A stretch of DNA of 64,000 bases from Artemia franciscana (lineage: Eukaryota > Arthropoda > Branchiopoda > Anostraca > Artemiidae). Shown here one piece after another: positions 11,075-20,146 of the stretch (position 1 is its first letter; every line of letters begins with the position of its first letter). The stretch is from contig NC_088872.1 in NCBI RefSeq assembly GCF_032884065.1, positions 36,589,902 through 36,653,901 of the forward strand. The letters run 5' to 3'. A program made the position numbers and the translations under genes. The notes below the pieces were generated by a model. The model was not told the origin of the DNA and made no database searches. It saw only the letters and a program-made list of their open reading frames with translations.

Positions 11075-11215
11075 AGGTCTAGTTTAATTTTTTGTTATAC
11101 ATTTAAAGTATTCTCACATGTATGTGGTTTGCCTTTTTTTGAATCTGTCCTTCCCCCGGAAAAGAATCCCTCCGTACAAGCCAGATTCGTTTGAAGGTCC
11201 CAGCCCTGATTGTTA

Positions 11216-12797
11216 TGGTATATTAATGACGTTTTATCACTATCATCAAGATATTTGCAGGTCCGAGAATATAAGGGTTGATCATGTATCATGAGGATAT
11301 AAATCTGGATGTTCGCCAAACTCTTCGAAAATATTTTACCTGGTATTTTTTTCAGCCTGTTTTGACCTGAGTTTTCAGCCTTTAAACTCTTTCAATTGAA
11401 TACTTTAGTTTCTGTATACGGCTGGGGGTATTCTTATAGCCGATTTGGACATACAGAGGATGTTAATCTGGAAAAGAAGGAACAGTTTTGGATTAAGATG
11501 TATGGACTTCTATAGACCATAGACTTCTGCAATAATGGTATTTGGAGTGTCAACAAATGCCAGAAGGAATTTATAAAATCTGGAATGTGCTACCGTTGAG
11601 ACAACTAACGACAGAAATTCGAAACTAAGTCTATACTAAGTTAATCATTAGTGATAATTAGAACTTTCAGATACCCTCTTTTTGTTCCTGAAAAAAGAAT
11701 TTAGAATATTCGAGACATAGAAAATCAAACATGAAAATATCCACAATGTGGGGGCCTTACTCCTGTCTCAAAATCCTGATGATTTTACAATTCCTTAAAT
11801 TTCCCAGTTTTTTTTTTCTTCACTTTGTAGGCCACACTATAGCCCTCTTCAAAAAAATAAGCTCCCTACCTTAGATAATATCATGTGCCGTTTATCTATG
11901 GTGCTGTTTTTGTCTGTTTTGTTCAGCACTGTTTCATTCTCTTTGGAAACAGTTCGCTGTTTCTAGAACTGTATTTTGCTTTCTTTGCACTTAATTTGAT
12001 ATCTATTTATCGAGTTTTTGGTGCTTGAATTTTCACAAAAGCCCGAATTGCAATTGACACAAAAAACACAAAAGAAACAGAATGTAACTACTTTTCAAAT
12101 CCAAAGTTTTGTTTGTATTTGTTAAGAATATTTTTCGTGAACGATCAGTTAAGCTTATTTTCCTTTTTTTCTTCTTCAATTTCTTAAGTATTATATAAAG
12201 GTAGAAAAAAAAAATAACAAAATTCAACTTTCATTCTTAAAACAACGAAATTTGACTACTTATTGCTTGTCCTTAAAATATTATTTGAAAAGTTAATGGT
12301 CCACGTTTCATTTCATTATACCCTTTTCATTCTTCTCCTTTATTTTATCTCATCTTTCATACCTTTCTCTTTCATTTTTCTTTTATTTCCAGATTCCCCT
12401 ATGCTGGCCGTTCAGTATAGAATTTCTTTGCCTAGAAAAAACAGAACAAACTGTTTTTGCTATAATAGCCATCATATTTTTAATTTCTTTCTTTTTCGGT
12501 TCTTTTCTTAACTTTGTTTTTAACCCTCTTTCCCATACCATATTTTTGCAGGATTTTCGGGATGGTTAATTCATTTCAGTTTTACCGAAAAGTATAAGCT
12601 TTTAAAAGTATAAAGCTTTTGGATTTCTTATTTACTCTTCAACCTAGGATTAGTTTTACTATAGATTGTAAATTCTATGAAATTAAGTGAGCTGTCTTTT
12701 CGTAGCTAGAGTTGATGAATTACCTCTTTCTTATTTTGTTTTCTGCATCTTGTTTTGTGTATTCATCTTTCTTATTTTGTTTTATTTTTTTTTGCAG
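11216..12797. other. No gene recognised; T-rich, low repeat content
   Basis: No splice-bounded coding segment could be supported. The plus strand is strongly T-rich from 12100 to 12800, as expected of an intron or untranslated region. Short frames such as 12263-12511 are low-complexity hydrophobic translations of T-rich DNA. Upstream exons of the candidate plus-strand gene ending at 12860 would be expected here or further left, but none was found. Confidence 0.4.
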
Positions 12798-12860
12798 GCT
12801 CTTCGTGAATTGGTGTTATCGGTTATGACGAGATTCGAGTCTGAATCCAGCTGCAGTTGA
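12798..12860 (+). CDS. Candidate last exon of an unrecognised gene
   Basis: A very strong acceptor (a long T tract ending TTTTTTTTTGCAG at 12797) is followed by an open frame of 20 codons, ALRELVLSVMTRFESESSCS, and a TGA at 12858-12860. Codons are mixed and not low-complexity, unlike the T-rich sequence before them. An AATAAA follows at 12940-12945. Together these look like a terminal exon with its poly(A) signal. No preceding exon could be identified, so the product is unknown. The gene would converge tail-to-tail on the minus-strand gene ending at 14412. A chance acceptor plus a short frame remains possible. Confidence 0.35.
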   Translation, partial: ALRELVLSVMTRFESESSCS

Positions 12861-12939
12861 CAAGTCATTGTTATTTGTTTGTTATTTTAATGCGTTTGTG
12901 TAAGTTACTTTTATTGCGAAAGTAAACGATTTATTTTGG

Positions 12940-12945
12940 AATAAA
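12940..12945 (+). terminator. Possible poly(A) signal AATAAA
   Basis: AATAAA lies 80 nt downstream of the stop of the candidate terminal exon at 12798-12860. Confidence 0.3.
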
Positions 12946-14341
12946 CTAAGAGGTGTATTTGCGATAACCTATTGTAATTGCTAGGCTCAAAGACCAGCAG
13001 CTCGTTCTCTACCGAGGTTTATCATGCCTAAAATGATTGCCACTTTATCTATACACTTTTTTTAGTGGGCTTAAGGAAAGTTAAATTTCCTTTGTGAAAA
13101 CATCCTTAAAATCTTGATTTAGTATTTCACTGTCTCATTTAAAAGTTTAACCTGTTATTATATTTCAGTTTTATTTTAATTACATTCAAAGCTTCCAAGT
13201 CCGAGTTACAAGCTGAGTGCTAGCAGCAGTATAAGGCTAAATAAAGTGAGGACTTGGCCAGATAACGTCATATAGTCTAGATTAGGATTTGACTGAATCA
13301 CCTCAACAAATTTCGTCGAAAAAAAGAAACAACTGAGACAGAACATAACAGAATTCTACTGCATCAATGCAATATATCAATAATATGGGGGAATTATCAG
13401 GTATATTTAGGTTTGGTTATCTAGCCTTAAGTTAAAGTAAAAGTTACCTAAGCTAACGTCCATTTTTAGCTCCAACTCTCATTTATATTAGAGAAATGCT
13501 ACGTAAGTGTTTCTGTTTTTGTTTTTTCTCGAAGAAAAAAAACATTGAGAAAAAAAGATGAAAACTGGCTTCAGCTAATTTTCAATCCCCCCCTATCTAT
13601 GCTGCAATCCCACACAATGATAGCTGTCCCAGCTAAAAATGATACATCATAAGTTTAATAATAATTGCAATTGATCTCCATGTCTGTGCATATATCTAAC
13701 TTTAATGATATACGCCTTATAATTCTCTTATTATACTCCCTTTATAACTAATAATATTTTCTCATTATTTTTCCTTCTAGTTCAAATAAATTAATTTAAT
13801 GAAGTGGTTTAGAGGATAAGTTGAACATATCGATTGAAGAAAAATGCAAGTTCAAAATCACCTTGCAGAATAATTGTCCAAGATGTTTTCATGTTTGCTA
13901 GTGTGTTCTAAGCGTTGGAAAAGTGTGCAGATACACTTTAGTTTAGACTTACTCAACCAGAGAGTTAGGTTTTTGGTAACTAAAATTATCCTTATTTTAA
14001 GAGAGTATCCTTATTAAGATGGAGGAGGAGCTTGCGCAGCTGTTTGTCTCAGGCTGCTTGGTTTGGCTGTCAGTAGTAGCACTAACAGTAGTCTCACTAT
14101 TGAACTTCTGTAGCTATGTAGTTATACAATATTGAGTATCCCCATTGATTCTGCATTTAATTTAAACTGGTATCTATTGGAACCCATCGTAAATTAAGTG
14201 TGGATTTTTCACACAGCAGTTATCGGGGCGGGACGATTTCTATGGCCCCACTGATTGAAAGGAAAGCCAAATTCTTAAAAGACAAACGCTTTTGCTGCAA
14301 AATATGAAAACATGTAAAAATAAACTAAGTCCTTGAGGATT
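12946..14341. other. Intergenic stretch between convergent gene ends
   Basis: AT-rich sequence without a supported gene, repeat family or RNA. It would separate the candidate plus-strand gene (ending 12860) from the minus-strand gene (ending 14412). Confidence 0.35.
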
Positions 14342-14347
14342 TTTATT
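14342..14347 (-). terminator. Poly(A) signal AATAAA of the minus-strand gene
   Basis: TTTATT on the + strand reads AATAAA on the minus strand, 64 nt after the TAA at 14412-14414. Confidence 0.6.
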
Positions 14348-14411
14348 TAACTATACTTCAGTAATTCTAACTAGAAAATAATATTGCTCCTTGAAAACAA
14401 AGTTTTCACCA

Positions 14412-14891
14412 TTAATAACGGAACCTTCTAATATTCAGGATAAAAGAGGTAATAGACCAATCTGGTTGCTTCTGGGGGCTAAAATCACGATGGAATCGAG
14501 TCAGAACCTCAATCAGAAAGGCATCTCCTGCTTCGGGTCTCCTCTTGATTCCCAAACACAGTAAATCCAGATCACATAGCATGGATTGCTCATCCTCACT
14601 AACAGCTAAAGTAGTGGTGGCACCAAACGTTATTTTATTGATATATGGTCTGACTGTGTCGCTCAATGTCTCAGATTCAGCTTCTATCTCTTCTAGTCCT
14701 TTTATGGATGTCAGAGGTGCCAAAGGATAGTAATTTTGATCCTGCATACACATCAGAACTTCCTTAACAGCATCTTTGGCTGATCTTTCGAATGAAATTA
14801 AGTCAGGCATGTCAGGGTCCCATTTTTTTAGTGTACGGTCAAAATTCCAAGCTACTCTAAATGATCCAAAAAACAGCTGACAATAGCGTTT
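14412..14891 (-). CDS. Last exon of an unrecognised gene
   Basis: On the minus strand the acceptor CTTCTGTTTTAG (just above 14891, after a T-rich tract) opens a frame of 159 residues ending in TAA at 14412-14414. It begins KRYCQLFFGSFRVAWNFDR and continues through a first internal Met at 14810. It is rich in acidic and hydrophobic residues without low complexity, including an EEIEAESETLSDTV stretch and KRRPEAGDAFLIEVLTRFHR. No signal peptide, zinc site or known catalytic motif is visible, and the product is not recognised. An AATAAA follows on the same strand. A candidate preceding exon (15953-15997) joins in frame, giving SLHW|KRYC. Its 5' end would face the PDK start (20047). Confidence 0.65.
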   Translation of the reverse strand, partial: KRYCQLFFGSFRVAWNFDRTLKKWDPDMPDLISFERSAKDAVKEVLMCMQDQNYYPLAPLTSIKGLEEIEAESETLSDTVRPYINKITFGATTTLAVSEDEQSMLCDLDLLCLGIKRRPEAGDAFLIEVLTRFHRDFSPQKQPDWSITSFILNIRRFRY

Positions 14892-14994
14892 CTAAAACAG
14901 AAGAAAATACAGTGCTGTACTAAAACAAAAACAGTTTAGGTTTAGTAGGGTCTATACTATGCTGTTACTGCCAACAAATGATTAAAGGACCAAT

Positions 14995-15810
14995 CTGAAT
15001 GAGGCCAACACAGCTGCGCAGGCTCCACTTTAACCCTTATCTGTTCAAAGTTTTACTTTTTACCCCTTCCATCTAGTTCCAATTTCCTTTACATTCTTTT
15101 ATTTATAGCCTCTCTCCACTAAGTTTGGGGATTTGGCCTCAGATGGATGGCCAGCAAACCTGTTTGGACCCATCATCCTCCATCCACAAAACATACACTG
15201 GCGGATCCAGGAGGAGAGGGGATCCCTGGACCCCCTAAGGTTGTTCTGGTGAACTCATTCTTTTTTTCGCTCTTTTTTAAAATGAATTTGTCAATTATTC
15301 GTCCCCTTGTGACATCCTCCCCAAGATTTTGAGCTTAGAAAAGTGCTATACGTTTCTAGAAGTAATTGGTCATAAAATAAAGAAAAAGGTCAAAACTGAA
15401 AGTTTTATTAAATGCATGAGTGTAATAATTTGAGTTCCGCACAGGTTTGGCCAATTCTTCGCTTATCGCGATTAACAGTCTGGCAGGTTTCCTGTAGTTA
15501 TAAATAATGAAATGAACAATGGAAAGCTAATCTGCTTTTTAGTCCGAGCTCTCAAATAACACCATCTAGACATCTTAGCCTTTTTCATTACAGCCCTAGA
15601 AAGTAGGATCACATACCACTTTTCTTTGAGCAAATTTTTTGACAGAGTGTCAGTCAAAGGATTAGTTAAGACTAGTGTTAGGAGGTTCATCAGCATACCT
15701 TCATCAACCTGTTAAAGCGCCCACGTTTTAGAACCATACTTGACCACCAACATTACCATGGCCTCCAGCACTTGGAAGCGACTCAGCCAAATGTGTGTTT
15801 AAAAAAAAGA
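14995..15810 (-). pseudogene. RTE-like LINE 3' fragment, interrupted
   Basis: The ends (14995-15120 and about 15580-15790) match the LINE fragments at 2600-3030 and 29930-30390, including CCAACACAGCTGCGCA and CGCCCACGTTTTAGAACCAT. On the minus strand 15590-15696 reads NPLTDTLSKNLLKEKW and then LLSRAVMKKAKMSRW, which resembles the region after the reverse transcriptase in RTE-like LINEs. The middle (about 15170-15530) is unrelated and contains CACTGGCGGATCCAGGAGG, a motif with echoes near 31540 and 59190. It lies inside what would be an intron of the minus-strand gene. Confidence 0.5.
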
Positions 15811-15952
15811 AAAAAAAACTCAAGGATTACAAGCCTAAAGATCTTCATACGATTTTTTAACATAATTATGAACAAATGAGAAGAAATTGCATAAAGAACA
15901 GTTTTCAACTGACGTAAAGAGCATATTAAGACTTTAATCAAGCAGAAATTAC

Positions 15953-15997
15953 CCAATGTAAAGAGTAGGCTGACAAGCCTAAGTGTTTCATTCTGTC
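15953..15997 (-). CDS. Candidate internal exon of the minus-strand gene
   Basis: On the minus strand, GTTTCTTTTAG is followed by 45 open bases encoding DRMKHLGLSAYSLHW and then a GTAATT donor. Phase is 0 at both ends, so it joins the last exon (14412-14891) without a shift. A possible preceding exon (16123-16161, encoding MENYENLASPGGK, ending at GTGACA) would also join in phase 0 and supply an ATG, but it has no other support. If both were right the protein would be about 187 residues. The call rests on splice signals and reading sense only. Confidence 0.35.
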
Positions 15998-16679
15998 CTA
16001 AAAGAAACTTTACTGAAAACCTAGGGCATTATGATTGAAATTTTGGGTTTCTTCAGTATTCAAAAAAGGTAAAGCACTACCACGCATGCGTAAGTTAGGA
16101 GGTGTGTCTTCTAGCCTGTCACCTTTCCTCCAGGAGAGGCAAGATTTTCATAATTTTCCATGTGATTTTGTTTGTATATATTCCACAATGTTTGCCTACT
16201 TATTGTTTTGCCTTAGAACTAGCCCCTTCCCCCTAAATAAGATTCTGCAGTCTTGTCTTAGCACAGCAAGTAATCATATTAACATTTTCGGAGTTTTGTT
16301 TTAGCTTTCAGGATTAAATATCTGAATGGGTTTTAGATATTCAATTTTCTCAAAGCAACAATAATTTTAAATTTACCTGCTAGGCTATTCAATGTAAAAA
16401 AACAACTGACAACAAATAGATCAGAATGACAGAAAAAATAAGCTTTTTCATAGGAAAAAATATGCTGTCTCAGGCTGGACAAAAAAGGTTAAAAGACTAA
16501 ATACTGATGTTAAATGTTGTCTGTGTGCTGTGTAATAAGTTGCAGTAAAAACAACAATTAAATGGGGCAGCCTGCTCTCGGTTTTTATAACTTCCTGAAC
16601 ATTTTAAGCTCAAGTCCTGCTCTTTGTTCAGTAATTAAAAAGGTTTTTTCCAAGTAATTTCTGAAAAGACAGTGTTTTG

Positions 16680-17090
16680 CAACTTGGTTTTGCAAAACGA
16701 AATGATAACTTCATCAAACCTTTTTATTCCACTTTAACTTGAAAGCAATTTTATGGCGAAAAAATCTTTATTTGCTAAGATAGCATTTGGGACTCAGTTT
16801 TGCAAAAATAAATCATACTCTCACAAAACTATTTTCTTAGCCACAGTCTGAAAGTAATAAAAAAATGTAAATAAGGTAGCATTTGCAGCTCAGTATTACA
16901 AACAAAATTACAAATTCAGCAAATATTTTTTTTTAAGCCACACTATAAGAGCAGTCTTAAAGCAGTAGAAAAAATTACCTACATAGTAGTTTTTGTAACT
17001 TACTTTTCCAATAATAATTTGTGGCATTTTAAACATTACAGTTTTTTTTAATGCAATCTTCAAGAGCAGTTTTATCCTGCATCTAAAATA
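16680..17090. repeat. Diverged tandem repeat, period about 100-115 bp
   Basis: About four degenerate units begin near 16690, 16795, 16890 and 17000. Recurring pieces are CAGTTTTGCAAAA-type starts, TTAGCCACAGTCTGAAAG / TTAAGCCACACTATAAGAG centres and TAGCATTTG ends. Minus-strand frames here are not preserved from unit to unit. Confidence 0.55.
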
Positions 17091-17379
17091 TATTTCTGGA
17101 GACATAACCGAAACAAAGGCTAGCACAGATTGATACTCACAAAAAGGTGGGGAATGATTGCCCATGGCTGTTCTAAGTCATATGATCTGAGTCCAAGATT
17201 CAACCTTGAAACATGGAAGGACCTAATTGAGGTGACACATAGTTTTTTAAACATAATCAGTTGTCTGATCAGCACAAATCATCAGATACATTTACACCGT
17301 CAATATATTTAGTACTCTGAAAAGATAAAAAAAAACATTATATATTTGTATGAGCATTGTAAAGGAGTCAAGTCTGAAG

Positions 17380-17710
17380 CGAGTTTGGCTTGACATCTGC
17401 CTGCTGGACAACATCAAATGATTTTTCTTGCCACTGGCTTGCTTTGCAAGCTTTTTTAAACATGTTTTCAAAATTTTTGACTTGACACAAGCTAAAATCA
17501 AGGACTTTTCTTGACCTAGGCTTCTTTTGCAAGCTTGGACCAAGGATTTGTCTTGACATTTGCTTGTTTTGCAAGTTTTTTTCAAGACTTGTTTTAAGTT
17601 AGCAAAAAGGCAAAATTGACCAACTAACAGGCTTTAAGCAAGTTTATTTCAGGATTTTTGCTTGCTTTTGCAAGCTTATTGCCTTTCATAGTAAGCTTGA
17701 TGCAAGAAAA
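17380..17710. repeat. Degenerate repeat with TTTTGCAAGC core
   Basis: Motifs like CTTGCTTTGCAAGC recur at about 17440, 17521, 17564 and 17660, each near TTGACTTGAC- or CTTGACATTTG-like text. Spacing is irregular. Minus-strand frames (17292-17585) are lysine/serine-rich translations of the repeat and are not called. Confidence 0.5.
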
Positions 17711-18464
17711 GCTGCTGTCTGGGTAATTATCAGACGGAGAGCTAGTCCAGAAAGCAAATATTGCCTTTAAATCGGTAGTCAAACTTATTACTGAAAAAAA
17801 AAGAATGATAAAAAAAGTTTCAGTTCAAAATTGTCCTCTTACATTAGGCCCAGGGCTAAATGATATATCTGGTAATCTCAGAATACAAAGGAAACAGTAG
17901 TTAGCCTTTTTATTAAAGGGTAGATATTTGCATCATGGATGCAACTGTATCCCAGAAACAAGTGCAACCATTTTGGACCAGTTTTATAGTGGTACTCATA
18001 AATATGATCAGACTCTATTTTGGTCAACGACATGTATTATTGCAATTGAGTCTCAAAGTGAGCATTAAGCTTTGTCAAGTATTGCCAAAAGAAACATGCT
18101 TTCATATGTTAATAGAGTAAGAGGTAAAAATTGTGAGATTTTGGTAATTGGAGTCTATTGAAGGAAGAGATATGATTTCCTTTCCTTTAATTTATTAGGA
18201 TTTAAATAAAATATGAAGAAAAGCGTTTACTTCACCAGAAAAAGACAGTGAGAAGTTCTTGTGTTACAAAAAAACATAAGCATAAACACCATTACTAAAA
18301 CAAAAATCATTATGAGAAATACTTCTACTCTGCAAAAATAAATAATGTACTTTGCTGAGTCAAACAATTTAAAATATCTCTCTAGAACAACAAAAGACTG
18401 TCACTGTGAGCACGGTGATCTGATGATAGGCTCCATAGCTGATATACCTATAGCTATGTAAAGC

Positions 18465-18632
18465 ATAGCATATATTAAATATGTAAACTAACCATTGCTG
18501 TATTTTTTTTTTTTTATGTGTTTGTGCTGTTGCACTGGTGATTTCTCTTCTTGCTAAAATTCAATGTGCACAAACACATAAAAAAAGATACAGCAATGGT
18601 TAGTTTACATATTTAATATATGCTGTGCTTCA
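18465..18632. repeat. Near-perfect inverted repeat, about 65-bp arms
   Basis: The left arm (18465-18528) contains ATATTAAATATGTAAACTAA and CATTGCTGTATTT. The right arm (18568-18632) is its reverse complement, with AGATACAGCAATGGTTAG and TTTACATATTTAATATATGC. The spacer is about 40 bp. No open frame; a MITE or foldback-type element about 1.4 kb upstream of the PDK start. Confidence 0.85.
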
Positions 18633-20046
18633 CCCCACCCCCCTGATGTGCAAATATATAGCCCAAATTTGTTTCTAAACCATTACAGATTTGTAATGAC
18701 CTCGTATTTAGGTCATTTTTAAGAGGTCAAAAAGTGCTTAAATCTGAATTTCTGGTAGAAGCAATTATTTTATTAGTAAAGAGCATTAAAAAAGGCATCG
18801 AGTGGTATAATCACTTTATATGAAAGCCAGTAATACTGTTTGCTCTAATTTTACCTCTAAAGGCTGAATTTATATTGTCTTAAAAAAAAAAAAAAAAACA
18901 ATAAACTTTGCATAGACTGTATAGATATAGGCATAAATCAAGAGAAGGGGCTGAGATACATTCAAAACATAGACCTATCAATTATTACCCTATAGATGGT
19001 GTGGAATTGGGAATCAAATGTGTATTTCTTTGTTTGCTACCTGATCAATGTGTTATAAGATACATCACAAACATTTTGATTTTGTTTATTCACCTGGGCA
19101 ATACAGTAAGTTACTGTCTGTGATTCAAGTCACAAATGAATGTTAAATTTATGTTCAAGCCCTAACAGGCCTGGATTTCAAAGCTTTGGGCACTTATAGA
19201 TATGGATATTTTTGAAAGATTTTCAGGGAAATCCCTGGAAATTCCAGGATAATGGAGGCACTGAACAGAATGGATCTGACATGCCAAAAGCAATGAAAGA
19301 GATACTGATGAAGGTGATACTGAACTCTCAGCTGCCATTCATGGGAGACATCTGAAACATAAGTGGCAACAAAAATTCTGTGTTGTTTTAAAATTACTAT
19401 TCTCTGAATAAGTAGCACAGCATCAAAGTCCACCTGGTACTTTGATGATACATCACATCAGTGTAGCTTTTATTAAGAAAAAATTACTCAGTGATAATTT
19501 ATTCCATCCTCTGACATTTTGCATCTTTAGGTCTTGGAGTGTTATTGGTATATCCAGACCTGAGTATTAATCTTCCATTCCCAGTCAGTTTTTTGTCAGT
19601 CTGTATTAATGAGCAATAACCTAGCCTAACTTCAAACTCGGTGATGGCTTTCATCTTCTTCAAAGCCTCTAGTCATCTCAATAAACTATAAAGACTGAAA
19701 ACTTTCTGATACTACTTGAAGAAAGTAACTTACAGGAAAATTATTCAGCACCTTTGATGGAACCTTTAAATTTCATGGGCTCTAATTTTGAAAAACTGTA
19801 CTGAAAACGTCATCTTGTTTATAAAATTATAGATGGCAGTTAAAAAGTAGGCGGTCCTTCGCATACGTCATAGATTAGAATCAAATTTTCATGTAACAAA
19901 TTGATACTGAGAGAATAAATAACTACTTGACAATAATCATCTGAAGGTTGATTAGATGAAATTGAGGTATAGAGGATATAGAACATACTGTACCCTAGTT
20001 GAAGGTGTAAGACATTCGCTTGTTGGCAGCTGATAACCAGACGAGA
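18633..20046. promoter_or_regulatory. Upstream region of PDK; no defined promoter motif
   Basis: The 5' UTR and promoter of PDK should lie here, but no TATA box or initiator could be chosen with confidence. An in-frame TAA at 20008-20010 shows that translation cannot begin further upstream on this exon. If the minus-strand gene starts in 16-20 kb, the region would be shared by divergent genes. A 79-residue minus-strand frame (19194-19433) has no splice or motif support. Confidence 0.3.
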
Positions 20047-20146
20047 ATGAGGCTGACAAAAGTTGTGTTCACTTTAGCAAGACATATTGAGCAGTATGCC
20101 AAGTACTCCCCATCCTCCCTTTCAGTCAAGCAGTTTATGGATTTTG
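20047..20146 (+). CDS. Pdk: PDK exon 1 (codons 1-33 plus 1 nt)
   Basis: ATG at 20047 is the first in frame after a TAA at 20008. It encodes [20 protein letters not shown] and then [13 protein letters not shown], the conserved PDK N-terminus; the first residues form a short basic/hydrophobic mitochondrial-type leader. The donor is GTAAGT at 20147. It ends in phase 1, and the split Gly codon is completed by exon 2. Confidence 0.92.

Larger units (their letters stand above)
9056..11082. mobile_element. Helentron-like non-autonomous element (copy A only)
   Basis: The element interrupts copy A at a point that is uninterrupted in copy B (about 37618). It begins with an 18-nt hairpin (9056-9073), part of a 5' sequence of about 30 nt, GTGTTGCGAGAGCAACAC then TTTGGTTTTGTCC. 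The inverted form of those 30 nt lies at about 10986-11013, 69 nt inside the 3' end, so the terminal inverted repeats are asymmetric. The 3' tail holds two more hairpins, one the perfect 18-nt palindrome 11057-11074, and ends in CTAG (11079-11082). Asymmetric terminal inverted repeats plus a 3' hairpin are features of Helentron/Helitron2 elements. No Rep/helicase is encoded. Interior tandem repeats are listed separately. Confidence 0.6.
2515..11215. other. Segmental duplication, copy A
   Basis: A series of blocks here matches 29846-37755 in the same order and orientation: 2515-3120 with 29846-30470, 4540-5530 with 30480-31440, 5535-5568 with about 32235-32270, 5640-6150 with 32786-33260, 6150-6485 with 34080-34420, 7250-8380 with 34420-35625, 8385-9055 with 36925-37615, and 11090-11215 with 37635-37755. 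Differences are scattered substitutions plus large copy-specific insertions or deletions. Copy A alone has 3123-4530, a LINE at 6486-7249 and a 2-kb element at 9056-11082. Both copies are preceded by element X, so the duplicated unit may reach back to the window start. Copy A has only a fragment of PDK exon 2. Confidence 0.8.

Noticed and set aside
12263-12511. 82-codon plus-strand frame
   Set aside because: It is a hydrophobic translation of T-rich DNA without splice support.
17292-17585. Two overlapping minus-strand frames rich in Lys and Ser
   Set aside because: They are low-complexity translations of the TTTTGCAAGC repeat.
19194-19433. 79-residue minus-strand frame considered as an exon of the gene ending at 14412
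   Set aside because: There is no convincing donor in phase, and the protein is unusual in composition.
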